Positions 17,858 to 27,379 of a stretch of 64,000 bases of DNA are shown here, one piece after another. The notes under the pieces were generated by a model. The model saw nothing but the letters and a program-made list of their open reading frames with translations, had not been told where the DNA came from and ran no database searches. Location: assembly GCF_019443285.1 (NCBI RefSeq), contig NZ_CP080327.1, positions 2,600,001 through 2,664,000 of the forward strand, written 5' to 3'. The translations under genes were made by a program, and so were the position numbers. Origin of the DNA: Aquisediminimonas profunda. GTDB taxonomy: Bacteria; Pseudomonadota; Alphaproteobacteria; Sphingomonadales; Sphingomonadaceae. The number at the start of each line of letters is the position of its first letter. Position 1 is the stretch's first letter.

Positions 17858-19216
17858 ATGAAAAGCAAGACAACGCAGCGAATGTCGGGGCAAGTATTGA
17901 CGATAGATGACGATCTTGAGCCGATAGGCACGGATACCGGGCTCGATCGACTGATTCCCGATGATCGCGCGAATGAACGCTTTGTGAGGAGCAATCTCGG
18001 ACGAAACTATTTTGCGAATTTTTCGCACGGCATGTTCGGGATGACCGGCTTTCGTTTGATTTACGCCCCGACGTTCGTGCCCGCATATCTTTTTGCATTG
18101 ACCGGATCGACCGTCATGGTCGGACTGTCGCAGGCGCTTCAGCAGGTGGGTGCAGTCCTGTCTCCCCTCCTGAGCGCCAGTGAGATCGAAGACAAACGCC
18201 GGATATTGCCTAACGCGATGCGCAACGGAACCATGATGCGCATTCAGCTTCTGGGTCTTGCACTTTCGGGCTGGTTTCTCTCGGGCATCTGGCTGGTGCT
18301 CGCCACGATGGGGTTCCTTTTCCTTCTCGGCTATTATTCCGGCGCGCAGCGTGTTTCGTTCCAGATGCTGATGGCAAAAGTGATCCCGATCGAAAAGCGG
18401 GGACGGCTTCAAGGCTATCGCAATCTCGCCGGAGGCGCGATTGCAGCAGCACTCTCATGGTGGGCCGGCAGTATCCTGATCCAAAAGAATATCCTCGGGA
18501 ACGGATATGCGACGACCTTCATGCTCAGCTTCATCCTGACCAGTGTCGGCCTTACAATGCTGGCCCTGTTTATAAGGGAACCCGACAACCATCGCCCACG
18601 GGCGCCAATGCGGCTGCGGGATCGCATGCGGGAATTGCCGCTGCTTTTGGCTGAAAGGAGCTATCGGAACTTCCTCATCGCGCAATTATTGACAACCGGC
18701 GGACGGATCGCGATGCCCTTTTGCATACTCCATGCTGGAGATGTCATGCATCTCGATGGGAAGTCACTCGGACTCTTTTCATTGGCGTTCCTGGGCGCAG
18801 AAACACTGTCCAACCTTGTCTGGGGGGCGCTTGGCGATCGCAAGGGATTCCGACTGGTTTATATTCTGGCCAACGTCATCTGGCTCGTGGGATTCGTCCT
18901 GATGCTGGTCGCGCGCGATCATACTGGCTTCGTGTTGGGGTTTGTCGCGCTTGGCGCAGCCATGTGCGGCTATTCGCTCAGCCAGCAGACACTGGTGCTC
19001 GAATTCGGGGCGCGCGAAGATACGCCCATGCGGCTTGCGCTTTCGACAACCGCCGAAACATCAGTTGCGGCCATCGGACCATTTATTGGCGGAATTATAG
19101 CGGCTGCCTTCGGCTTTGTTCCGCTCATTTGGGTCTCCATCAGCTTGTTGGCTGCCGCGCTTTTGGTCATGCTGCTTGGCGTCCGGGAGCCGCGCTTCGA
19201 AAACAGTCCCTTTTGA
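17858..19216 (+). CDS. MFS transporter
   Basis: A 452-residue major facilitator with about 12 membrane segments preceded by a soluble N-terminal 50 residues (TIDDDLEPIGTDTGLDRLIP). Segment LIYAPTFVPAYLFALTGSTV opens the first bundle and a charged loop (FIREPDNHRPRAPMRLRDRM) separates the halves. ATG 17858 is used; ATG 17882 is a possible shorter start. It is divergent from the lactonase pair and convergent with the amine-operon terminal gene, so it belongs by position with the lactonase/CoA-transferase island as uptake or efflux carrier. Substrate unknown. Confidence 0.87.
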   Translation: MKSKTTQRMSGQVLTIDDDLEPIGTDTGLDRLIPDDRANERFVRSNLGRNYFANFSHGMFGMTGFRLIYAPTFVPAYLFALTGSTVMVGLSQALQQVGAVLSPLLSASEIEDKRRILPNAMRNGTMMRIQLLGLALSGWFLSGIWLVLATMGFLFLLGYYSGAQRVSFQMLMAKVIPIEKRGRLQGYRNLAGGAIAAALSWWAGSILIQKNILGNGYATTFMLSFILTSVGLTMLALFIREPDNHRPRAPMRLRDRMRELPLLLAERSYRNFLIAQLLTTGGRIAMPFCILHAGDVMHLDGKSLGLFSLAFLGAETLSNLVWGALGDRKGFRLVYILANVIWLVGFVLMLVARDHTGFVLGFVALGAAMCGYSLSQQTLVLEFGAREDTPMRLALSTTAETSVAAIGPFIGGIIAAAFGFVPLIWVSISLLAAALLVMLLGVREPRFENSPF

Positions 19217-19242
19217 CGTTGAAGGTCCGGATCTGAATATGG

Positions 19243-20022
19243 CTAATTGGATTCGCCCGGCCAGCGCGCAGGGCGTTTTTCAAGAAACGCTGAGATCCCC
19301 TCACGTGCGTCGTCCAATTGTAGATTGGCAAGTGCTTCCGATTGCGCAAATCGATAGGCTTCCGGAACAGGCATTTCAGCCTGGGCGCGAAAGCTTTTTT
19401 TGCCTAGCCGCAGCACTCGGCCGGACTTCGAGGCTATTTCTGTTGCCAGCGCGTCAACTGCCTCTTCGAGATCGTCGGGATCGTGGACAGCATTGATCAG
19501 TCCGATTTGCAGCGCATGGGCTGCGGGAAATAGTCTTCCGGTCGCAAGCATCATCATTGCCTGCTTCCGACCAACGGCACGGGTCAATTGAATTTGGGGC
19601 GTATGGCACCAGAACCCTATATTGATGCCGGGGACAGCGAAACGGGCAACTGAAGAAGCCAAGGCTAGGTCGCAAGCTGCTACGAGTTCGCACCCAGCAG
19701 CCGTTGCAACACCTTCGACGAGAGCAATGACAATCTGCGGCTGATCCATGATGTCCTGCATCAGTCCAGCAAGCCCCGCAAAGTCACGCGCGAGAAAGTC
19801 CTGATCCTCCTGACCCGAGAATTCATTGAGATCATGGCCGGCGCAGAATATTCTCCCCCCTGCCCCAGACAGGATGATGACCTTAATATCCTCGCGGGCA
19901 GCAAGGGCAGCAAACTTTGCACGCAGTTCGGAGACAAGATCCAGTGAAAGGCTGTTGCCCGCTGTCGGCCGGTTAAGCACCAAACGGGCAACGGGGCCGA
20001 CGTTTGAGTCTAGCACAAGCAT
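19243..20022 (-). CDS. Enoyl-CoA hydratase/isomerase family protein (ECHDC3-like)
   Basis: A 259-residue crotonase-fold protein. Oxyanion segment AGGRIFCAGHDLNEFSG and VEGVATAAGCELVAACDLAL are conserved, so the first catalytic Glu (GCELV) is present, but the second, normally in a PEINLG-like loop, reads VPGINIGFWCHTP. That loop is the hallmark of the ECHDC3 branch as I recall it. So hydration may be poor or the reaction different. Last gene of the amine operon: it starts directly after the ligase stop (TGAATG). It probably acts on the CoA thioester made by the ligase. Confidence 0.85.
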   Translation of the reverse strand: MLVLDSNVGPVARLVLNRPTAGNSLSLDLVSELRAKFAALAAREDIKVIILSGAGGRIFCAGHDLNEFSGQEDQDFLARDFAGLAGLMQDIMDQPQIVIALVEGVATAAGCELVAACDLALASSVARFAVPGINIGFWCHTPQIQLTRAVGRKQAMMMLATGRLFPAAHALQIGLINAVHDPDDLEEAVDALATEIASKSGRVLRLGKKSFRAQAEMPVPEAYRFAQSEALANLQLDDAREGISAFLEKRPARWPGESN

Positions 20023-21654
20023 TCAGGCGCTTTCCAATTCTGCCTGCATGATCTTGCGCATTTCGAATTTCTGCGCCTTGCCCGTTACAGTCATGACGAA
20101 GCTATCAACTACTCGGACATGGCGAGGCACCTTGTAATGCGCAATCCTGCCTTTGCAGTGCACGATCACATCTTCCGCCGATACAGTAACGCCCGGTTTT
20201 GAAATAACCCAAGCGCAGACTTCCTCGCCATATTTTTCATCGGGAACGCCAAAGACCTGCGCATCGGCCACATGCGGATGCGAAAGGAGAAATTCTTCGA
20301 TTTCGCGCGGATAGATGTTCTCTCCGCCTCGGATGATCATGTCCTTGATGCGGCCGGTAATACGCACATAGCCCTTTTCGTCCATGGTCGCGAGGTCGCC
20401 GGAATGCATCCACCCGTCAGCATCGATTGCTTCGGCCGTCTTTTCAGGATCATCCCAATAACCGAGCATCACCGCATAGCCTCGGGAACAATATTCGCCT
20501 TGTTCACCGATCTGGACCGTGGACCCTGCAGAATTGACGATCTTCGCCTCGGCATGGGGATGGACACGCCCTACGGTCGACACACGTTCGTCCAACGGAT
20601 CGCCGGTAGCTGTCTGGGTGGTCAATGGGCTCGTTTCCGTCATGCCGTAGCCAATTGTTACCTCCCGCATATTGAGACGATCAATAACTTCTCGCATCGT
20701 CGCAATCGGGCAAGGCGATCCGGCCATGATTCCGGTTCTGAGCGTAGAGACGTCATAATCCGCAAGATCGGGTTGGTTGAGGATCGTGATGAACATCGTC
20801 GGCACTCCATAAAGTGCCGTGCAGCTTTCTGTCTGAACGGCCTCAAGCACCAGCCGCGGATCATAGGCTTCGCCGGGATAAATCATCGCCGCGCCGGTCG
20901 TCAGTGCCGCCAGATTACCAAGGACCATGCCAAAACAATGATAAAGTGGCACTGGAATGCAGATGCGGTCTTCTGGGCCAAGCTTGATCATGTGCCCGGT
21001 CTGTAGCCCGTTGTTCAGTATATTGCGGTGTGTGAGAGTCGCTCCCTTGGGAAAGCCTGTGGTGCCGCTTGTAAACTGGATGTTGATGGCGTCATTTCGA
21101 TCGAGCATTGAAGCAATAGCGGTTAAAGCCGCTCGGTCTGGTGCAATGCCGAGGTCGCTCCATCGCAAAAAGCCATCGTGCTGTTCAGAACCCAGCGAGA
21201 TCATGATGCGCAAGTGCGGAAGCTTTTCGGGCCCTAGTTCCCGCAACATTGCGATGTAGTCGCTGGTCTTGAAGCGCGGCGCGGTGACAAGAACGCTGCA
21301 ACCTACCTTGTTCAGTGCATATTCGACTTCGGAGACCCGATAGGCAGGATTGATCGTAACCAAAATTGCGCCAATCTTCGCCGTTGCAAACTGAATAACG
21401 GTCCATTCGGCACAATTAGGCGCCCAAATTCCGACCCGGTCGCCCTTCCTTACGCCAAGGGCAAGTAAACCGGTCGCAATCCGGTTTACTTCACCATCAA
21501 GCTCTGCCCATGACCACCTGATCTTTTGATGCAAGGACCCCAGAGCCAGATTGGCAGGCCAGTGCTTCGCCGCAAGCTCTAACGCCTCGCCAATCGTGTA
21601 TTCGAGCAACGGCGGCTCGACCGGGCCTTTTGAATAGCTGAGCCGCTGGTTCAT
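20023..21654 (-). CDS. AMP-dependent acyl-CoA synthetase
   Basis: A 543-residue adenylate-forming ligase that converts a carboxylate, ATP and CoA to acyl-CoA. P-loop [18 protein letters not shown], the A5 motif [14 protein letters not shown], hinge [21 protein letters not shown] and the catalytic lysine in [13 protein letters not shown] are all intact. The size and motifs fit the medium-chain/LcfB-AlkK group, not the shorter phenylacetate-CoA ligase PaaK. Starts by overlap (ATGA) with the aldehyde dehydrogenase stop. In this operon it should activate the acid produced from the amine via the aldehyde. Confidence 0.92.
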   Translation of the reverse strand: MNQRLSYSKGPVEPPLLEYTIGEALELAAKHWPANLALGSLHQKIRWSWAELDGEVNRIATGLLALGVRKGDRVGIWAPNCAEWTVIQFATAKIGAILVTINPAYRVSEVEYALNKVGCSVLVTAPRFKTSDYIAMLRELGPEKLPHLRIMISLGSEQHDGFLRWSDLGIAPDRAALTAIASMLDRNDAINIQFTSGTTGFPKGATLTHRNILNNGLQTGHMIKLGPEDRICIPVPLYHCFGMVLGNLAALTTGAAMIYPGEAYDPRLVLEAVQTESCTALYGVPTMFITILNQPDLADYDVSTLRTGIMAGSPCPIATMREVIDRLNMREVTIGYGMTETSPLTTQTATGDPLDERVSTVGRVHPHAEAKIVNSAGSTVQIGEQGEYCSRGYAVMLGYWDDPEKTAEAIDADGWMHSGDLATMDEKGYVRITGRIKDMIIRGGENIYPREIEEFLLSHPHVADAQVFGVPDEKYGEEVCAWVISKPGVTVSAEDVIVHCKGRIAHYKVPRHVRVVDSFVMTVTGKAQKFEMRKIMQAELESA

Positions 21655-23054
21655 CGCGCTTCGTTGATAACCTGGATTTGCGTGAATTCATGCAGCCCCT
21701 CTTCAGCGAATTCTACACCAATGCCTGATTGCTTGGCTCCGCCGAAAGGAATGTTCGGTCCGAAATCGAGATGCTTGTTGATCCAGACGGTCCCGGATTC
21801 CATCTCGCATGCAAGATTATATGCCTTGTCGCGATCGTTGGACCACACAGAGCCGCCAAGCCCCCACGGCGACGCATTCGCGCGCTCCAGTGCGTCCTCG
21901 GCATCGGTGAACCGGATAACGGGTAGTATCGGTCCGAACTGCTCTTCATCAACAATCCTGGTCCCATCCTTAACATCGCGCACGATCGTCGGTCGAATGA
22001 AATAACCAGGGCGATCCATGACCTCGCCTCCGGCAATTATGTTACCGTTTGCGCGTGCGTCTTCAAGGAAACCCTTCACCTTTTCGTACTGCATCTTGTT
22101 CTGAAGCGGTCCAATCTGGGCTCCTTGCTTCAGCCCGTCATCGACAATTGCAGCATCAGCAAGTTTTGCCAGTTCGTCACACAATTCATCATAGATCGAG
22201 TCATGCGCATAGACACGTTTGACCGCGAGACAAACTTGCCCAGCATTCATCGTTGCGCCGCCAAAGATGCCTGGCGCCACGACTTTGGGATCAACATCGC
22301 CCAAGACGATCGCCGCGTCATTGCCGCCAAGCTCAAGCGTGATGCGCTTGATCGTCGATGCGGCGCTTGCCATGACCTTTTTGCCGGTCTCGGTGGAGCC
22401 CGTGAAGCTGATCTTTGCAATGTCCGGGTGACTGGTGAGAGCTGCACCAAGGTCATTCTGATCTGTCACAATATTCACGACGCCAGCCGGGAAAATTTCG
22501 GCGCACAGTTCGCCCAGACGCAACGTTGTGAGTGGGGTCGTCGGTGCAGGCTTGATGACGATTGTGTTCCCCGCAAGCAAGGCAACGGGAGCCTTGAAGG
22601 CGACGATCAAAACCGGGAAGTTCCACGGGATGATGCAACCAACGACGCCAAGGGGCTTCCGCCGCATTTCAACCCGACGATTATCATTGTCCTCGATCAA
22701 GCGGCCTTCAAGGTCGAGCGACGCAAGATAGCGCAGGAAAGCGGAAGTGTAGGCGATCTCTGCCGTAGACTCGCTGAGGGGCTTTCCCTGTTCCTGAGTC
22801 AACAGGCGCGCGAATTCGTCAAGACGGGCCTCGATCGCATCGGCAAGCTTCATCACACATGCCCGTCGTTCCGCCATTGGTGTCTTGGCCCATGCTTTGA
22901 AGGCCTTCTTGCCAGCAGCAACAGCCTCATTGAGCTGACGCTCGCTTCCGCGAGGACATGTAGCGAGAATTTCCTCGGTCGCCGGATTGATGACGTCCAT
23001 TGTGGCGTCGCCATCAACGAGCTTGCCGCCAATCAACAGTTTGTAGTCGGACAT
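21651..23054 (-). CDS. NAD(P)-dependent aldehyde dehydrogenase
   Basis: A 467-residue aldehyde dehydrogenase: [19 protein letters not shown], the dinucleotide loop [11 protein letters not shown], general base in [12 protein letters not shown], and nucleophilic Cys in [14 protein letters not shown]. Near the C-terminus, [18 protein letters not shown]. Strong SD (AAGGAGAG) before the ATG at 23054. The amine dehydrogenase upstream releases an aldehyde; this cytosolic enzyme would oxidise it to the acid used by the ligase. It resembles succinate-semialdehyde/betaine-aldehyde types, but substrate class cannot be read from sequence. Confidence 0.92.
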   Translation of the reverse strand: MSDYKLLIGGKLVDGDATMDVINPATEEILATCPRGSERQLNEAVAAGKKAFKAWAKTPMAERRACVMKLADAIEARLDEFARLLTQEQGKPLSESTAEIAYTSAFLRYLASLDLEGRLIEDNDNRRVEMRRKPLGVVGCIIPWNFPVLIVAFKAPVALLAGNTIVIKPAPTTPLTTLRLGELCAEIFPAGVVNIVTDQNDLGAALTSHPDIAKISFTGSTETGKKVMASAASTIKRITLELGGNDAAIVLGDVDPKVVAPGIFGGATMNAGQVCLAVKRVYAHDSIYDELCDELAKLADAAIVDDGLKQGAQIGPLQNKMQYEKVKGFLEDARANGNIIAGGEVMDRPGYFIRPTIVRDVKDGTRIVDEEQFGPILPVIRFTDAEDALERANASPWGLGGSVWSNDRDKAYNLACEMESGTVWINKHLDFGPNIPFGGAKQSGIGVEFAEEGLHEFTQIQVINEAR

Positions 23055-23083
23055 TCCACTCTCCTTCGCCGGTCTTGGGCCGG

Positions 23084-25288
23084 TCAGTATTTCACGCCCA
23101 CGGTGATACCATAAGTCCGAGGTGCACTGATATGATTATAGTCAAATCCGAACCCGGCCAGCAGGTCGACACGCGATGTGAAGTAGAATTTGTTCGTCAA
23201 ATTCTTGCCCCAAATCGACGCATTCCAGCGTCCGTTTGCGGACTCCCAATCGATATGTCCGCTCAGCAGGGCGTATGAGTGCTGCTTCAGGCGCGGGATG
23301 TTGATCACCTCGAAATACTGGCTTGCGGAATAGGCAAGATCACCGTGCAAGCTCAGCTTCCCGGCACCAGTGTCGAAGGCAGTCACATCGAAGCCGCCAT
23401 TGAATGTAAGCGACGGCGCATTGGAAAGCTTGTTTCCGGCGACGTTGACACCGCTGACGATACCCTGCTGGATCTTGGTATCAAGCAGCCCGACGCCGGC
23501 GCGCAAAGTCAGCTTGTCGCTCGCACGAGCCGTTAATTCTGCTTCGCCACCAAGAATACGCGAGCGCGGAATATTTTCCAGCGTTTGCGCCGCTGTGCTC
23601 GGGCTGATGTTGATGAACTGCTGGTTCCTGTATTTATAATAGAAGGCCGCCATGTTGAGCGTCACGCGGCGATCCGCAAACTGTGTTTTTGCACCGAGTT
23701 CAAACGCATCCACGCTTTCCGGCTTGGCAATCGAAAGCTCGGAAGGATCGAAAAACGCCTGTGCGTTGAAGCTCTTTGCCCGATATCCACGGCTGTAGTT
23801 GGCGTAGAGAAGGTTTCCTCCATCCAGTTTGTAGTCGACCCCGAATTTGCCCGAAAGATTGTTCGTCTTGTAATGCAATGATGAATTCGGGATGAGGTTG
23901 ACGACGAGCACATGATTGGGGCCGAGTGCATCAGACCGGAAATTTGTCTGGTCGCCAGTGTCATGCGTGTAGCGCAGGCCGCCGCGCAACATTATTGAAT
24001 CGGATACCGCGAATTTCACGTCCGAGTAGACCGCGATGCTCTTCTTCAACTGATCGAAGCTGTTGTCGAAAAGGCAGCCAAGAGGCAGCCCGATTGCGCA
24101 ATCAGCGTCGGTCACGCCAGGCAAGCCATCAGAATCGATGTCCTTGCCAATTTCAAATGTGGTCTGATTGAATACCTTTTCGCGATTGTAATACGCGCCA
24201 AGAATGAAGTTCAGCGGACCGTCGAAGTCACTTGTCAGCCGAAGATCCTGCGCAAACTGAGTGGCCCTGTCGACGTAGGGAATCTCAAGAAGCTGGTTGG
24301 GCTGGCCATCTGTATCTTCGTAAAAGCGCAGGCGCCCTTTGTCCCAAGACGTAATGCTTGTCAGCGTCAACCCGTCGGAAACATCGATATTGCCTGTGAG
24401 CGAAGCGGAATAGGTGCGGGCAATCCGCCGGTCCGTGACATTGGCTGCAATCTGGCGACGGGAAAGTCCCGGGCGATTGATCGCTTCTGGCTGAGCATAA
24501 ATTCCATAATTGCGAGGATTTTGGTAACTTGTCGCTCCCCGCAGAACAAATTTCACGCCATCGGACGGCTCAAACAACAACGCGGCCCTGACGCCATATT
24601 CGCTGACACTTGCGAGATCCGGCTTGCCCGGCAGCACGTTCTTGAACCAACCGTCAGCCTTCGAAAGTGTGCCAGCGACGCGCAGCGCGGCCTTTTCACC
24701 CAAAGGCAAGTTCACCGCCCCGTTGACGTCAAAGCGATTGTAGTTGCCATAGCCCAGATTGAGGTAACCATTGGTATCGCCCAACTTGGGTGCGCGGCTG
24801 ATCAGGTTGACGGCGCCGCCAGTGGTGTTCTTGCCGTAGAGCGTTCCTTGCGGCCCACGCAAAACCTCCACCCGCTCAAGATCGAACAGGGCAATGCCCA
24901 AGAAGGCGAAATTGCCTTTGTAAACTTCATCATAATAGGTCGCGACCGGGCTCGCCTGATTGAGGCTATAATCGGACATCGAAACGCCGCGCAGCGCAAA
25001 AATCGGGGTATTGTCGCCTACTGTGGACGTAAGTTGCAGGTTCGGTATCTTTGTGACGAGCTCGTCAGCCTGGGTTACGCGGCTTTTCGAGAGGGTGTCT
25101 CCAGTGATTGCGGAGACAGAGATTGGAATGCTCTGGAGATTTTCAGCGCGCTTCGTCGCTGTCACGATGATTTCGTTCGGATCCGCTTCTTCTGCAGCAG
25201 CCTGCGCATTGGCGACGGAGGAAACCCCGGCCAGAAGTGAGGCGACGAGTATTCTCGAGAAAGTACGACTTGTTTTGGCTTGTTGCAT
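23084..25288 (-). CDS. TonB-dependent outer-membrane receptor
   Basis: A 734-residue TonB-dependent receptor. Signal peptide ends near SVANAQA; TonB box-like EIIVTATKRAENLQSIPISV; plug domain with RVEVLRGPQGTLYGKNTTGG and GAVNLISRAP; then a 22-strand-type barrel ending in YGITVGVKY with the terminal aromatic/hydrophobic pattern. This family in sphingomonads usually imports organic substrates rather than siderophores. Lying between the amine dehydrogenase cytochromes and the aldehyde dehydrogenase, on the same strand with 29-32 base gaps, it is likely the specific port for the amine or its precursor. Confidence 0.93.
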   Translation of the reverse strand: MQQAKTSRTFSRILVASLLAGVSSVANAQAAAEEADPNEIIVTATKRAENLQSIPISVSAITGDTLSKSRVTQADELVTKIPNLQLTSTVGDNTPIFALRGVSMSDYSLNQASPVATYYDEVYKGNFAFLGIALFDLERVEVLRGPQGTLYGKNTTGGAVNLISRAPKLGDTNGYLNLGYGNYNRFDVNGAVNLPLGEKAALRVAGTLSKADGWFKNVLPGKPDLASVSEYGVRAALLFEPSDGVKFVLRGATSYQNPRNYGIYAQPEAINRPGLSRRQIAANVTDRRIARTYSASLTGNIDVSDGLTLTSITSWDKGRLRFYEDTDGQPNQLLEIPYVDRATQFAQDLRLTSDFDGPLNFILGAYYNREKVFNQTTFEIGKDIDSDGLPGVTDADCAIGLPLGCLFDNSFDQLKKSIAVYSDVKFAVSDSIMLRGGLRYTHDTGDQTNFRSDALGPNHVLVVNLIPNSSLHYKTNNLSGKFGVDYKLDGGNLLYANYSRGYRAKSFNAQAFFDPSELSIAKPESVDAFELGAKTQFADRRVTLNMAAFYYKYRNQQFINISPSTAAQTLENIPRSRILGGEAELTARASDKLTLRAGVGLLDTKIQQGIVSGVNVAGNKLSNAPSLTFNGGFDVTAFDTGAGKLSLHGDLAYSASQYFEVINIPRLKQHSYALLSGHIDWESANGRWNASIWGKNLTNKFYFTSRVDLLAGFGFDYNHISAPRTYGITVGVKY

Positions 25289-25320
25289 GATTGCCTCCCT
25301 GCAGGCTGGTGTTCAACGGA

Positions 25321-25782
25321 TTAAAGTGAGCCTCCCGGCATCTTCGCAATGAGCTGGGCTCGTGTTCTTGCTGCTTCAACACGAAGGGGTGACGCACGAA
25401 GGCGGCGAATCTCTGCAGCGTCGTAAGGTTTGAAATCATTTGGGACGCTGGCTCGGTCGAACCGATAAAGAGTCCAGTTCAGAAGATTGGCCAGCCGCAC
25501 GTCATCCAGATCGGTCGTCGCAACACCCGGTACGCGACCAAGATACTCACGCCCCCCGGGAACCTTCAGAAAATGAGCAACCGCGCCTGTCATTGGCGGG
25601 TTGGAGGTGCGATCACCGCTGCCATCAGGACGGTGACATCCCTGACATTTCAGCATGTAGTCTATTTGAGCCTGCCGCGGACTGTGGACACCAGGTAACG
25701 ACATTTGCGTGCTGTCCGCCCGGGCCATGGTCATGCCCATTGCGGCGCCTGCCCCAATGATCATGAGACCAGCCAGCTTCAC
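25321..25782 (-). CDS. Periplasmic mono-heme c-type cytochrome (second of pair)
   Basis: 153 residues with an N-terminal signal segment (LAGLMIIGAGAAMGMTMARA) and one heme site CQGCH at residues 46-50. It overlaps the preceding cytochrome gene (ATGA). The region after the heme has VAHFLKVPGGREYLGRVPGV and a long C-terminal helix-rich tail. Probably takes electrons from the amine dehydrogenase or from its partner cytochrome towards the oxidase. A structural or maturation role is also possible because no MauG is present. Confidence 0.85.
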   Translation of the reverse strand: MKLAGLMIIGAGAAMGMTMARADSTQMSLPGVHSPRQAQIDYMLKCQGCHRPDGSGDRTSNPPMTGAVAHFLKVPGGREYLGRVPGVATTDLDDVRLANLLNWTLYRFDRASVPNDFKPYDAAEIRRLRASPLRVEAARTRAQLIAKMPGGSL

Positions 25783-26225
25783 CGTCCGCCTGCCGACGCA
25801 TGCAGCTGCGCGACAGCTGCAGAAGTCAAACCATTGCCACCGGCGCGCACCTTGGCGACCTCCGCCGGCGTGATGGGAGTAAATCCCTTGCCAGCCTTGG
25901 CAATGTTGTTCGCAATATGATTCAGGACATTTGCAACGGCTTCATCATCCAGACCAACCTGCGCGGGCATAACCCCGCGATAGGCCTTGCCTGCGACTGT
26001 TATAGGGCCTGATATGCCTTTGATAACGCCAAGGATCATGTAACGGCGCCCTGCCGATGATTTTGCCAATGTCGCAAAATCGGCGCCAAATGGGGGGAAA
26101 GCTCCCGGAACACCAGCGCCTGTCGGAAGATGGCAGGCTGCGCATTTCTTGTAGACCGTCGCACCATCAGGTGCCGCCACGGCCGGGGCGGAAATCAAGA
26201 GCGAAAGAGCAATCGCCAAACGCAT
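25779..26225 (-). CDS. Periplasmic mono-heme cytochrome c (first of pair)
   Basis: 148 residues from the ATG at 26225; signal peptide LAIALSLLISAPAVA, then CAACH at residues 28-32, the pattern GAFPPFGADF, and YRGVMPAQVGLDDEAVANV with a likely axial Met. This is a small class I cytochrome c. The ATG overlaps the aauA stop by one base (TAATG), and an upstream in-frame extension inside aauA is rejected because it lacks a signal peptide. The A. faecalis aau cluster also has a mono-heme cytochrome gene after aauA (literature recollection), which supports its being the electron acceptor. Confidence 0.9.
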   Translation of the reverse strand: MRLAIALSLLISAPAVAAPDGATVYKKCAACHLPTGAGVPGAFPPFGADFATLAKSSAGRRYMILGVIKGISGPITVAGKAYRGVMPAQVGLDDEAVANVLNHIANNIAKAGKGFTPITPAEVAKVRAGGNGLTSAAVAQLHASAGGR

Positions 26226-26785
26226 TAACGCGGCTCCGTAGCCACGCCGATGATTACGGCAGTGGAGCAATTGTAAACCTGGCTTTCGGTTCCAAGGCAC
26301 CAATTGGTATCGTTGTTCGATTGTGGCCGGACCGGCGGGCGATCGCCTTCATTGCGGTTGCAGAGGCACTGACCGCAAGACGACTTTCCACAACAGTCAT
26401 TGTAGCTGATGATGTAGGCGCGCTTATCCGCCGGATTGGTGCATGTTCCGATCCATGTGATCGGAGACATTTCCGTGCCCGGCGGGCATGCGCTGACACT
26501 TCCTCCGCAGCACGTGCACAGAAAGCCGTCAATCGCGCAGTAACGCCAATAATCGCACTGGGTCCTGTCGCCCGGATCTTGGGGATTGCCCGAAAGCACC
26601 GGCGCGCGTTCACCGCCGCCGCCGCCATGCCCCGAAGACTGCGCACTGGCCCTGGAAACAGGGAGCACTGGAAAGACTGCGGCGCCCGTCGCAGCACCAC
26701 CGAGCCAGGCAAGCAAGCTGCGACGAGACGTGCCGCGCGCAACCCCGCGAGTGATCCGTTCGGCAAATTTGTCTAGATCAGCCAT
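26225..26785 (-). CDS. aauA: TTQ amine dehydrogenase small (beta) subunit, aromatic-amine type
   Basis: 186-residue catalytic subunit. A long twin-arginine leader (TSRRSLLAWLGGAATGAAVF) directs it to the periplasm. The mature part has 14 cysteines, including CTCCGG and CCGKSSCGQCLCN, as I recall for AADH, versus 12 in methylamine dehydrogenase. The two tryptophans that form tryptophan tryptophylquinone are W111 (ITWIGTC) and W162 (NNDTNWC). Asp86 and Asp130 match the catalytic/crosslink aspartates. At the Thr position after the penultimate Cys (Thr122 of the Paracoccus enzyme) there is Ser174. It pairs with aauB. Confidence 0.95.
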   Translation of the reverse strand: MADLDKFAERITRGVARGTSRRSLLAWLGGAATGAAVFPVLPVSRASAQSSGHGGGGGERAPVLSGNPQDPGDRTQCDYWRYCAIDGFLCTCCGGSVSACPPGTEMSPITWIGTCTNPADKRAYIISYNDCCGKSSCGQCLCNRNEGDRPPVRPQSNNDTNWCLGTESQVYNCSTAVIIGVATEPR

Positions 26786-26788
26786 TCC

Positions 26789-27379
26789 TCATGCCTCCCC
26801 TTCACGGCGTGCGAGATAGTCCTGAATGGAAGCGACGCCCCGCTCCTTGGCTTCAAACAGGCTTTCAAGATGTTCGCGACTGTTGACGAGCCCCAGCGAG
26901 GCAATGTGTCCGCCCTCATCGATCAAGACTGCGTAAGGCAGCTTGGAAACCCCGAACGATCGTCCGAGAGCTTCCGAGAGGACAAATGGAAATCCGGACA
27001 AGTCCTGTTCCATGATCATCCGTCTCTGAACTGTTTCGTCTCCATCGCTTGCCAGCACAGCATCCAGCCACGCCCTTTCGGCACGGGCCGCAGACTTGAA
27101 CACCGGTAAGAGGGACTTGCAGACAGGGCAGTCCGGCGAAACAAAAAAGACGAGTTGGCTACGTCCTTCGCGCTTCCCGCCGATCGAGACAATCTTGCCA
27201 TCAAGTGCAGTGTGGATCATGGGCTGGACGCTGTCCCCGACTTTCACGCCCTGGTGAAGGGTCAAGGCGCCCGCAGGCGCGATCCGTTCGTGCAGGATAC
27301 CGACTTGCCGCGCTAGCGCTGCCACCAGCGTCCCCAGCACAATTACGGCGATCCAGAGCAGGATTTGCGAAATGACCAT
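26789..27379 (-). CDS. aauD: Thioredoxin-fold maturation protein AauD/MauD
   Basis: 196 residues: an N-terminal membrane anchor (SQILLWIAVIVLGTLVAAL), then a periplasmic thioredoxin-like domain with CPVC at residues 84-87 (LVFFVSPDCPVCKSLLPVF) and a cis-Pro region LPYAVLID. MauD/AauD is thought to form or shuffle the many disulfides of the small subunit. The ATG at 27379 overlaps the aauE stop by one base and is preceded by GGAGG; a GTG five codons upstream is less likely. aauA begins three bases after its stop. Confidence 0.92.
   Translation of the reverse strand: MVISQILLWIAVIVLGTLVAALARQVGILHERIAPAGALTLHQGVKVGDSVQPMIHTALDGKIVSIGGKREGRSQLVFFVSPDCPVCKSLLPVFKSAARAERAWLDAVLASDGDETVQRRMIMEQDLSGFPFVLSEALGRSFGVSKLPYAVLIDEGGHIASLGLVNSREHLESLFEAKERGVASIQDYLARREGEA

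Noticed and set aside
22125-23114. 329-codon + strand frame opposite the aldehyde dehydrogenase
   Set aside because: Antisense to a gene with intact catalytic motifs; Cys/His/Arg-rich composition typical of shadow frames.
24521-25240. 239-codon + strand frame opposite the TonB receptor
   Set aside because: Antisense to the plug domain and signal peptide of a convincing receptor.
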